Source: Methanobacterium formicicum DSM 3637 (GTDB taxonomy: Archaea; Methanobacteriota; Methanobacteria; Methanobacteriales; Methanobacteriaceae). From it: a stretch of 64,000 bases of DNA. The notes under the pieces were generated by a model. The model was not told where the DNA came from. It did not search any database and saw nothing but the letters and a program-made list of their open reading frames with translations. Shown here in pieces: positions 26,425-35,350 of this stretch (position 1 is the first letter of the stretch; the number at the start of each line of letters is the position of its first letter). The translations under genes were made by a program, and so were the position numbers. Location: the NCBI RefSeq assembly GCF_000302455.1, contig NZ_AMPO01000009.1, forward strand, positions 3,501 through 67,500. The letters run 5' to 3'.

Positions 26425-27097
26425 CCCTCCATGTTTACTATTGTAATCTTAAGAATTAATATTTAACCCTATTACCCTGAATTTATTTCTACAAATACTT
26501 TTGGATGTGTTGAATAGGATTCCACAGGTTAATGCAAATCATACATCTATAGATCAATCCTGAACATCATTGAAAAATGACTAGATTGAAACTATGAAAC
26601 AGATGTGAAAAATGAGAGTCGGTGTACTCCACAAATTAAACTAGACAAAAAAATAATTTAAAACCCCTTAAATATTGAAAAAATAGATTATTAACGTTTA
26701 AAAATAATTTATAAATTTTAAATCAATTTTTTACCAATATTATGATTATAAAATATATTAAATAATAAAATATATGATTAAATCTTATAAAAACATAATA
26801 TATTGGTTAATTCATATTCTTTTAGAATATTAATTTAATTCAACAAATATTAAGCATTTTTTTACTTTTTAAAGTATTTATTTAGATATTAACAACTTAT
26901 TGATCAATTATAAACTATTTAATAAATTATAAAAAATTTAAAGAAGAAATTAGTTGTAATACTCCATTTAAAAAGTGTTTTGAGCCTGAGTTAATCCCAC
27001 AATAATCCAGAATTAAGTTAACACCTACTAAAAACTCCAATGAGATACAGTTGAAAACCTAAACATATAAATAAGATGAACTGAAAAATCAGGGTAT
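26425..27097. other. AT-rich intergenic region before the tRNA-Gly pair
   Basis: About 670 bp that is extremely AT-rich between 26640 and 26960 with no open frame. Its right end carries the TATA box of the tRNA operon. Confidence 0.5.
27065..27073 (+). promoter_or_regulatory. TATA box of the tRNA-Gly operon
   Basis: ATATAAATA at 27065-27073 lies 25-33 bp before the first tRNA-Gly, the spacing expected for an archaeal promoter. No box separates the two tRNAs, so they are co-transcribed. Confidence 0.6.
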
Positions 27098-27249
<152 letters not shown>

Positions 27250-27525
27250 TTTCTCTTATTTCATGATGATTATACAATAATTATCCAGTTAAATAACATC
27301 TATTCTATTCTAAATAGTTATTTCCAATAGTATTCTAACAGGTTTTTTAATTTATAATATGTGAAATTTTTAATTGATTGTAAATTTCTAATTGATTAAA
27401 ATTCAAGATTTTTCAGGTATTCATGATACAATATAAATGATGCCCAATTAAGCTACCCGAGAAGATGAATAGCCGAAAAATAGATTAAAAAATAGGATTG
27501 TAGTGAAAATAAAAAAGGGATATTT

Positions 27526-27927
27526 TTAACTGGGTATTAAAAGTTCTGCCGCTACCATCCTGCAGATATCTGTTTTGGTAATTACTCCCACGGGTTTATC
27601 TTCTTCAAGTACCAGTAAACCAGATATGTCTGCTCTTAACATCAGGTTAGCTGCATCCTCTATTCCATCATCGGCAGAGATGGTGATGACTTCTTTGGAC
27701 ATTATATCAGTAATCTGTAGTGAAACTACATCTTTGGCTGAAGGTTTGATGGTTCCCAGAACTCCAATAAGATCCGAATAAGAAACCACACCCAAAGGTT
27801 CACCATCCTCATCCATAACAAAAAGCCTTCGAACTCCTTCTTTGTACATCTTTTGAAAAGCTTCTGGTGGACGAGTACTGGAAGTAATGGTTATAACATC
27901 TTGGTTCATTGCCTCTTTAACTTTCAT
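27526..27927 (-). CDS. Two-CBS-domain protein
   Basis: This 133-residue protein consists of a tandem pair of CBS domains: VKEAMNQDVITI...GVRRLFVMDEDGEPLGVVSYSDL and DIMSKEVITI...ADISGLLVLEEDKPVGVITKTDI. Such Bateman modules bind adenine nucleotides and sense energy status. The ATG at 27927 follows GGTGAGAAA; the longer frame includes that site and is rejected. It is the only gene between the tRNA pair and nikR. Confidence 0.88.
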   Translation of the reverse strand: MKVKEAMNQDVITITSSTRPPEAFQKMYKEGVRRLFVMDEDGEPLGVVSYSDLIGVLGTIKPSAKDVVSLQITDIMSKEVITISADDGIEDAANLMLRADISGLLVLEEDKPVGVITKTDICRMVAAELLIPS

Positions 27928-28724
27928 TTTCTCACCATTATAGAACATCACATATCCTCATTTATCTCCAGATATAGAATATGCATTACATTATTAGTAA
28001 ACTTTAGTATGGACTATTAAAAGGTATTATGGAATTGGATCATTAAAATCAAAGGAATATTAATTTAATTTGATATAAAAATGAGTAATTATATGACCAA
28101 GTAATTTATGACCAAACTATTATGACAAGGATCTACGAACTGAAAGTTCAACCGGTGTAGAGCTACAATTTATTGTTTGAAATTCAGGGATCATGTTTGA
28201 AATTTCTGTTAAATAAACTATCTAAATAATAACTATTAAAGAAAAAGCTAATTATTGAAAAAAAGGAAACAAACTAGAGTTAATAAAAGTTAGAAAATTG
28301 GTTCTGCATCCACTAATTTTAAACCTTAACTTAAAAACTATTAAATCAATGAAATTTGACCCAAATTCAAACTGAATCTTAATTAGTATGCAAATTTAGT
28401 ATGAAATAGGTTTTTGAAATATTTTTTTCATTCCCTCAATTTGAGATTTAAATAGATATAATTAGGATATGCGTTGAATTAAGGTATATTTAACGTTTTT
28501 AAGGGAAAATAATGATCTTTTAAAAAAAATCATACAATAATACCTGAAAAATTAATTTTAAGCTGTTTTATTGGGACCATACTAAGCCAGATCCAAAAAT
28601 CATTCACAGCCCAGTATGAAGTTATTAAGATTATGATAAGGTTTATATATCAAGATTTATTATATTAAACAAAAAAATGTTCATATCTGACAATTAAAAA
28701 TTGTTGGACGCGAACAATATTTTA
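27928..28724. other. Long intergenic region upstream of nikR
   Basis: Nearly 800 bp with no convincing frame. A TATA-like TTTATATAT at 28642-28650 could drive a longer nikR transcript or a divergent one. Near 28700-28718 an inverted repeat ATTGTT-7-AACAAT encloses GGACGCG, an unusually GC-rich core for this region. Confidence 0.5.
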
Positions 28725-28748
28725 GGTATTTTGCAAGATTTAAATACC
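28725..28748 (+). promoter_or_regulatory. Candidate NikR operator overlapping the nikR TATA box
   Basis: GGTATTT (28725-28731) and AAATACC (28742-28748) form a 7-bp inverted repeat with a 10-bp spacer. The right arm overlaps TTTAAATA (28739-28746), which is a good TATA box for a transcript starting near 28770, about 24 bp before the nikR ATG. A repressor bound here would block TBP, so autoregulation by nickel-loaded NikR is a reasonable inference. Confidence 0.45.
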
Positions 28749-28793
28749 ATAAAACTGTAATATAATATTAAATATCCGGAGGGATCCAATTTG

Positions 28794-29198
<405 letters not shown>

Positions 29199-29238
29199 GA
29201 CAAAAATAATAATACACTTACTTACTAAGATTAACAGG

Positions 29239-30009
29239 ATGAAAATTACATCCTATCAACAAAACTTGCTATCAGATACCGAGCGGCTGACAGCATTTTA
29301 CGAAGTAATACGTGAAAAATCTAAAGGTGTAATATACGATTTAGGGACTGGTTCAGGAGTACTTGGCTCCTGGGCAGCTCCATTATCTCGTAGAGTATAC
29401 GCCGTGGAAAAAGATCCGGTTACAGCCAAGATCGCCCGAAAAAACCTTAGCAAATTTAAAAACGTTTCCTTGATGGTAAACAATGCTAAAACTATTTCTT
29501 TTCCTGAAAAAGCAGATGTTATAATCTGTGAAATGATGGATACTGCTCTAATAGACGAAGACCAGGTCCCAGTTCTTAATTCTGTGCGAAAATATCTGAA
29601 AAAAGATGGAAATATTATCCCCTGCGGAGTATTTAATGGAGTGGAAGCACTTGATGTGAACATTGCCCACCCCTGTTACCATGAAGGGAAAAGTCCACAA
29701 CACAGATTAATGAGCGAACTTATCATATACGATAAAATTAATTTTAAAGAACACATAAATCCTGAAATTGACTACAGCATCACTGTTCCCATCAATAATA
29801 ATGGAACAGTTTCAGGGATTAAACTCACAACTTTCACCCTTTTAACACCTAATTTTATCTGCGGACCAACACCCATGCTTAATCCTCCGCTTTTAGTTCC
29901 CACCAACCAGTTAAATGTGGAAAAAGGAGATGAAATCATATTAAAACTAAATTATTCCATGGGAGGTGGGTTAGATACTCTTAGAGCATCAATTAAAACA
30001 TTTTCTTAA
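29239..30009 (+). CDS. SAM-dependent methyltransferase, PRMT/L11-methylase-like
   Basis: The protein has motif I VIYDLGTGSGVLGSWAA, an acidic residue ending the second strand (VYAVEKDP) and a CEMMDTALIDEDQVP loop that recalls the double-E loop of protein arginine methyltransferases. The second half is beta-rich, as in that family. Substrate unknown; a protein or RNA target is possible. I place the start at 29239 (256 residues), though no strong ribosome binding site is visible; a GTG at 29185 inside the end of nikR would add 18 residues. It appears to be in one operon with nikR and the protease gene. Confidence 0.7.
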   Translation: MKITSYQQNLLSDTERLTAFYEVIREKSKGVIYDLGTGSGVLGSWAAPLSRRVYAVEKDPVTAKIARKNLSKFKNVSLMVNNAKTISFPEKADVIICEMMDTALIDEDQVPVLNSVRKYLKKDGNIIPCGVFNGVEALDVNIAHPCYHEGKSPQHRLMSELIIYDKINFKEHINPEIDYSITVPINNNGTVSGIKLTTFTLLTPNFICGPTPMLNPPLLVPTNQLNVEKGDEIILKLNYSMGGGLDTLRASIKTFS

Positions 30010-30025
30010 AAATCCAGAGAAAGTA

Positions 30026-30457
30026 GTGATACTGGGAATCGGGAATGATATGAGAGGTGATGATGGTCTGGGATCTATTCTGGCCCAGAAATTATCAATT
30101 CTTGAAAACGAAAATATAACTGTATTTGACGGGAAAACTGTGCCAGAAAATTTCACTGGCGCCATAAAAAGAGAAAATCCAAGCCATATCATCCTTTTAG
30201 ATGCTGTGGAAATGAATAAATCCCCGGGTCACATAAAGTTAGTGTCCATAGAAGAAATCGCAAACTACAGCATATCCACACATGCAATGCCCTTATCCTT
30301 CTTAATTAAATATCTAGAATCAACTACACCTGCTGAAATCATGTTACTGGGAATACAACCTGAAAACATGAATTTAATCTGTGAAATTTCCCCTAAAATA
30401 CAGGAAAGCTTAAATTATGTTTTAAAGTTGTTTAAACATGTGCTAAAAAACTTTTAG
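30026..30457 (+). CDS. Hydrogenase maturation endopeptidase, HycI/HyaD type
   Basis: The N-terminal LGIGNDMRGDDGLG is the hallmark of the proteases that trim the C-terminus of [NiFe] hydrogenase large subunits after nickel insertion; Asp and later His (ISTHAMPLSF) are the expected nickel-sensing ligands. The 143-residue length is normal. The start is GTG with no clear ribosome binding site, 16 bp after the methyltransferase stop. Position behind nikR links hydrogenase maturation with nickel sensing. Which hydrogenase it serves cannot be told here. Confidence 0.85.
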   Translation: MILGIGNDMRGDDGLGSILAQKLSILENENITVFDGKTVPENFTGAIKRENPSHIILLDAVEMNKSPGHIKLVSIEEIANYSISTHAMPLSFLIKYLESTTPAEIMLLGIQPENMNLICEISPKIQESLNYVLKLFKHVLKNF

Positions 30458-30873
30458 ATATTCTACTTAAGGAAAGATACTCTAACATTTTAATTCAAAT
30501 TTGGATTAAACAATAATAATCCAATTTAAAACATCTAATTAGATATTCTACCCTAGATAGATTCATTATTTAGCTAAAGGGAGAATATCAGCCAAAAGAT
30601 GGATTTATTATCAGTTAAAGGAATACCACTTATAAAAACTCCATCTCCCAGTACAAAAAATGAGAATATTCCAATAAGGTAAAAATTCCAATAATATGAC
30701 AATATTGCAATTTGTAAAACTTTAATTTTATTAGTTGGAAACCATAACCCTTGAAATGGATAACATGTAAATATCTAACCCACTGAATTAACATAACTCT
30801 ATTTTACATGAATCAAATATTCTATATGAATCAAAATATAAGACTATATAAAACTAAAAAATAGGCCATAAAA
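30458..30873. other. Intergenic region with a strong inverted repeat
   Basis: This 416-bp gap lies between the protease gene and the pseudomurein cluster. AAATTTGGATTA (30497-30508) and TAATCCAATTT (30517-30527) form an inverted repeat with an 8-base loop, 40 bp after the protease stop, a likely stem in the 3' end of that transcript. The rest, including the promoter of the ATP-grasp gene, is AT-rich without a frame. Confidence 0.55.
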
Positions 30874-32013
30874 ATGAAATTACTGTTTATCGGGGCCCGT
30901 CTATTTGATGATGTGGCTCTCTACACTAAAAATAAAGGAATAAACACAGTTCTAACTGAATCAAACCCTGAATCACCTAATCTAAATCTGGCGGATTCCC
31001 ATTACATTGTTCCACGTGGAATGGATCATCCCAAAGAAATTGCCATTAAAGAAGATGTTGATGGAGTAGTTCCACTTATAGGGATTGATGGTCCTCTTTT
31101 TGATGTGGCTTTGCTTAAAGAAGAATTGGAAAGAGATTATGGTTTACCGGTAGTAGCATCACCACCAGATGCTGTTTCAATCTCAGGGGATAAGGTAAAA
31201 ACCAAAAAATTTCTGGTGGAAAATAATATAAAAACACCAGAATACAGTTTGATCAGCTCTGACCACCAACAGGATTTAAATGAATTTCCTCAGGTTCTTA
31301 AACAGTCACAGGGACAGGGTGGTAAAGACATTAAGATCGCATTATCCAGGGATGATGTTATTGATTACCTGGAGCACTACAGCAGTGCCCTGGCAGAAAA
31401 ATTCTTAAATGGAATTGAAATATCCGTGGAAATTTTAAGATGGAATGGACACTCTGTTCCGTTGGTCCCGGTTTATAAAGGTAGAACAACCCTTGACTGC
31501 ATCCACCCCCTGCATAAAATAAAAAAAGCACCACTTAATGTGGAAAATACAGACACCCATGAACTTAACCATACCATCCAAATGATTGCCCAAAATATAG
31601 GGGAATTAATGGGTGTTGAAGGCACATCAGACCTTGATCTCATATTGACCCCTGCAGATAATGAAACATTTGTACTGGAAATTAACACTAGACCCAGTGG
31701 AACCCGTTACCTGACTGCCGCATCCTGTGATATATACCCCTTACAGGAAATGGTGGATATGGCCACGGGTTCATGGAGTGCTGATCAAGTGGTTAAACGG
31801 AAAAAAGAGTATTCTGCACTGGAAATTCCAGTGGGAGATTATTCCAGTGATCGTAACAATTTCGGATTCCGGAAATTTCACGGAGAAAATAGCTGGATAA
31901 TTCACGGCCCCAAAAAACATCAAAGAATAACCATTCGAGGCAAAGATGAGGAAAATGCTCTTGAAACTGCGGGAAAACTTAATTTAGATTTGGGGAATAA
32001 AATTAAAGAATAA
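30874..32013 (+). CDS. ATP-grasp (CarB-like) ligase of the pseudomurein cluster
   Basis: The 379-residue protein has a pre-ATP-grasp Rossmann domain (residues 1-105), an ATP-grasp domain with PQVLKQSQGQGGKDI as the glycine-rich lid, and the metal-binding FVLEINTRPSGTRYLTA near residue 270. It resembles carbamoyl phosphate synthase large-subunit modules and the CarB-like protein reported in pseudomurein gene clusters. It probably joins an amino acid to a peptide or sugar-linked carboxylate during cell-wall precursor synthesis; the exact bond is unknown. MraY- and Mur-like genes follow on the same strand. Confidence 0.78.
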   Translation: MKLLFIGARLFDDVALYTKNKGINTVLTESNPESPNLNLADSHYIVPRGMDHPKEIAIKEDVDGVVPLIGIDGPLFDVALLKEELERDYGLPVVASPPDAVSISGDKVKTKKFLVENNIKTPEYSLISSDHQQDLNEFPQVLKQSQGQGGKDIKIALSRDDVIDYLEHYSSALAEKFLNGIEISVEILRWNGHSVPLVPVYKGRTTLDCIHPLHKIKKAPLNVENTDTHELNHTIQMIAQNIGELMGVEGTSDLDLILTPADNETFVLEINTRPSGTRYLTAASCDIYPLQEMVDMATGSWSADQVVKRKKEYSALEIPVGDYSSDRNNFGFRKFHGENSWIIHGPKKHQRITIRGKDEENALETAGKLNLDLGNKIKE

Positions 32014-32282
32014 AATCCAATAAAAATTACTTTGAAATAATAATCTGGAAAAAGTTATAATAAATAAACTGATTAAATACAAGTAATCTTTAAAAAGGGT
32101 ATGGATATATACTTACAATCTAATAATTTGACATTCAGTTTGAATAATAATCTACATTCAATTTGAATTGATTATGAATGTTTAAGCATTCATTTTTAAG
32201 ATTATTACAATTCTACAGAGTAAAATTCTTTAAATTCATAATATAATTTCATTGTTATAGAGGTCATATAATAGGTGGTAAA

Positions 32283-33359
32283 TTGAGCAATACAGAAACA
32301 CTAATTTTAACATTAATTTTAACATTTTTAGCTACAATATTCTTCACTTACTTCGTTCGTAAGATACTCAAAGATGCGGATGTAACTGACAGCCCCATAG
32401 TAACAGAACACAAACATAAAACAGGCACCCCTACCATGGGCGGCCTGGCCATGCTCCTGGGAGCAGCACTGGCGGCAGCAGTTTATTTTAATGAAAAAAA
32501 TCTGGTTCTTACCGTTTTGATCATGTTAAGCTCCGGTTTGGTGGGATTACTGGATGATCTTCTGGGATTGAAGATCAAGGAAGTGCAGAAAGTGGCACGT
32601 AACATTTCCACCAATCCCATAACCATAGGCCGTTTAACTCTTAAACCCGGTGAAGAAGCCAGGGTTGCAACAGAAAAGGCCAGAAGTGATCTTCCAGATT
32701 TATTAGATGATGGAAAAGTTGAAATCACCGGAGAAACACCGATAAAAACTGAAGGGAAAGAAAGAGATAAAATACTGGCCCAGATTGTTATAGGAGTTTT
32801 CCTGGCAGCTACAGGGGCAGTTAGCAGTGCGGTTTTAGGATTTGAAGCAGGAATATTCATCATTCCCGTGGTGATCTTTGGTATTATAGGTTCCATTAAC
32901 TCAGTGAACCTTATTGATGGAATGGACGGGCTTGCTGCAGGCATATTAACCATTGCCTCTGCTTCCTGTGCTATTTTTTCAATTATAACTGGAAATCCCA
33001 CCGCTGCAATGCCTTTTGCAGTTTTAACTGGAGTTTCAGCTGGTTTTTTGGTGTTCAACCATTATCCTGCAAGCATAATCATGGGAGATACTGGTTCCTT
33101 TGCTCTGGGAGCAGGATACATTACTGCCGGTTTTCTGGGTGATGTTATCTACTTTGCAGTTATTGCCCTGGCCATACCAATCATCTCAGTAATTGTCAGC
33201 CTCATGCACCGTTCTCATATTATAAAATTGCCTGTTGAACCTTTACATCACACATTAAATTACAAGGGACTCTCTGAAAAAAAGATAATCGTCCTTTACT
33301 GGTCAATTACCCTCATAATTTGTGTGGCAGCTATTTTAACATATCAATTTATACTTTAA
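32283..33359 (+). CDS. MraY-like phospho-glycopeptide transferase (pseudomurein)
   Basis: This 358-residue membrane enzyme of the GT4 family carries the MraY/WecA motifs: HKHKTGTPTMGG, GLLDDLLGLK, NLIDGMDGLAAG, the polyprenyl-phosphate-binding FNHYPASIIMGDTGSF, and a C-terminal PLHHTLNYKG. About ten hydrophobic segments are visible. It should transfer a UDP-activated precursor onto undecaprenyl-type phosphate in pseudomurein synthesis. The region around residues 105-160 is an unusually long charged cytoplasmic loop after the DDLLG motif. The start codon is TTG after AGGTGGT. Confidence 0.85.
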   Translation: MSNTETLILTLILTFLATIFFTYFVRKILKDADVTDSPIVTEHKHKTGTPTMGGLAMLLGAALAAAVYFNEKNLVLTVLIMLSSGLVGLLDDLLGLKIKEVQKVARNISTNPITIGRLTLKPGEEARVATEKARSDLPDLLDDGKVEITGETPIKTEGKERDKILAQIVIGVFLAATGAVSSAVLGFEAGIFIIPVVIFGIIGSINSVNLIDGMDGLAAGILTIASASCAIFSIITGNPTAAMPFAVLTGVSAGFLVFNHYPASIIMGDTGSFALGAGYITAGFLGDVIYFAVIALAIPIISVIVSLMHRSHIIKLPVEPLHHTLNYKGLSEKKIIVLYWSITLIICVAAILTYQFIL

Positions 33360-33405
33360 TCATGATTTAACTCTGTGGGAATACAATTCAGGAATAGGAC
33401 ATACA

Positions 33406-34824
33406 ATGAAACAACTTACCACCTCATATCTGGCTAAAAAATGCCAGGGAGAGTTAATTGGCAATAATCAGGTTATAATCGGCATATTTAATATTTTAAA
33501 GGATGCAGGAAACGGTGACGCTATCATAAGGCACTGGATTGATGAAACAGGTGTGCAAATAGCCTCTGATAAAGGTGCTTCATGTGTGATAACCCAGGAT
33601 GCCCGTGGAAACGCAATTGAAACCGCCAAAAAACTTAATTTTCCAATTATTTTAACTGAAAAAATCGAATTAATTAATGCCTTTGCCCTTAGGTGGGCCC
33701 TTGATACTTACGCCCCCGATACCCTAAGAATAGTGGTAAGTGGGACTAACGGCAAATCCACCACCACCCACATGATACATTCCATTTTAGTAGAAGCAGG
33801 TTACACTGCTCACACCAATACTGACTCAGAATCAGAGTTTAACACCCTGATCGATCCCATGGTAGCTAAACAGATTGCTGAGTTTGATGGAAATCTGGAT
33901 GCGGTTGTTCTGGAGGTTTCAGAGGTTCAGGGATGGGATGACAGGAACATGGACGACCACGCCCATCTCATGACCAGTGCAATCCAACCACAAGTAGTGG
34001 TCCTAACCAACGTGGCACTGGACCACATTAGCCTGGTGAATTCTCTGGAAGAAGCATCAAAAGAAATTTCAGGCACATTGAAAGGATTCAAAGGGAATTA
34101 TGTGGTTTTAAATTGTGACGATCCACTAATACGTAACATGCAGAGTCTGGTTTCACCAGAAAAAAAGGTTATATTCTATGGCTCAGGATCCAATGTTGAA
34201 TTCCATGAAGAAGGAATCTTCCACAAAGGAAAACTACTCATCCCCCTGGAAGATCTTCCATTTAAAAGTCCTCATTTCATCCAGAACACTCTTGCAGCAG
34301 TGAGCACAGTACTTGCTCTTGAAATTAATCCCGAAATCATCATAAAAGCAGTTAAATCTTATAATCCCTTAAAACGCAGGTTCACGGTACTGGGAACTGA
34401 GCCACTCATTATTGATGACTTCGCACACAACCCCCAGGGAATAAAAGCCACCATTAACAGTGCAGCTGATCTGACTTCCGGAAATCTTCATGTGGTTTGT
34501 GCCATTAGGGGTTCCAGAGGAAACTCACTTAACAAATTAAACGCTCAGGCTGTTGCTGATTCTGTTAAAAATCTCAACTGTAACTTAATATTGACCAGTA
34601 GCCAGGATGTGGTGGATAGTGCTAACTGGGTTAAAACTTCTGAGAAAAAGGTATTTATAGATGTACTGCAAAAGGAAGGAATCAATTACATCCATTATGA
34701 AACTCTGGTAGATGCATTAAAAAAAGCTTTAAAATCATCCCATAAAAGGGATAGCATACTTCTTATCGGTGCTCAGGGCATGGACCCCGCATCATATGTT
34801 TTAAAAAGTATAACTGTCGAATAA
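33406..34824 (+). CDS. Pseudomurein peptide ligase, MurE/MurF type
   Basis: This 472-residue Mur ligase has three domains: an N-terminal substrate domain (LTTSYLAKKCQGELIG, as in MurE/MurF), a central ATPase with P-loop VSGTNGKSTTTH (113-121) and a C-terminal domain. DFAHNPQGI replaces the usual DYAHNPxG in the C-terminal domain. Family knowledge: Methanobacteriales use such ligases to add amino acids (Glu, Lys, Ala) to the pseudomurein peptide. The specific amino acid cannot be read by eye. It follows the MraY-like gene by 46 bp. Confidence 0.85.
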   Translation: MKQLTTSYLAKKCQGELIGNNQVIIGIFNILKDAGNGDAIIRHWIDETGVQIASDKGASCVITQDARGNAIETAKKLNFPIILTEKIELINAFALRWALDTYAPDTLRIVVSGTNGKSTTTHMIHSILVEAGYTAHTNTDSESEFNTLIDPMVAKQIAEFDGNLDAVVLEVSEVQGWDDRNMDDHAHLMTSAIQPQVVVLTNVALDHISLVNSLEEASKEISGTLKGFKGNYVVLNCDDPLIRNMQSLVSPEKKVIFYGSGSNVEFHEEGIFHKGKLLIPLEDLPFKSPHFIQNTLAAVSTVLALEINPEIIIKAVKSYNPLKRRFTVLGTEPLIIDDFAHNPQGIKATINSAADLTSGNLHVVCAIRGSRGNSLNKLNAQAVADSVKNLNCNLILTSSQDVVDSANWVKTSEKKVFIDVLQKEGINYIHYETLVDALKKALKSSHKRDSILLIGAQGMDPASYVLKSITVE

Positions 34825-35350
34825 ATCATTAATCCTAACAAAATAAATCATTAATCTTAATATTTTAACTTAAATTAAATGATAATTTCATGTTTCTATC
34901 ACTAATGTTCTATCGATTATATTTTATTCCACTAAAATAAAATTCCAATATAAATAAACCTATATTATTTATTCCATTTAGCACTAATATTCCCAATATA
35001 TTCATTAACTCTCATTAAAAAAAAGGAAGGATTAGGGTTCATCCTTGATTATTCAAATCATTTATAAATGAATTTATTAAGGTCAAATAATAGAAATAAC
35101 CTTGATAAATTCCTATAAACCCAAAATCAATACACTTAAAGGAATACGTTCAATTAACCCATTGAAATATTTCAAAGATACCATGGTAAATTGTTTAAAC
35201 AAATTACACCATGAATTTACATTTCATTAATCAAAAGGTAATCAATACTCATAATTAAAGATCAGATGATAAGAAAGTATTGATACGCGAAAATAAAAGT
35301 ATTGACAGATTACGTGAAAAGAATTAGAGAAACAAGTCGGTGTTAAATAA
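34825..35350. other. Intergenic region inside the cell-wall cluster
   Basis: This 526-bp gap separates the two Mur ligases. AATAAATCATTAATC is repeated near 34821 and 34843. The main structure is the long palindrome at 35182-35213. No frame is visible, so the second ligase probably has its own promoter here. Confidence 0.5.
35182..35213. promoter_or_regulatory. Long near-perfect palindrome upstream of the second Mur ligase
   Basis: The core TTGTTTAAACAA (35191-35202) is a perfect 12-bp palindrome. It is nested in GTAAATTG...CAAATTAC and bounded by CATGGT (35182-35187) and ACCATG (35208-35213), so about 15 bases on each side match, with a two-base shift. It lies about 140 bp before the ligase start. 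It could be a dimeric regulator site or an RNA hairpin. Confidence 0.5.

Noticed and set aside
27426..27480. Possible second C/D box sRNA (ATGATG followed by CCGA)
   Set aside because: The C box is imperfect and no correctly spaced D or D' box exists.
28642..28650. TATA-like TTTATATAT as the main nikR promoter
   Set aside because: It would give a leader of about 120 bases; the box at 28739 gives normal spacing, so the upstream one is at best secondary.
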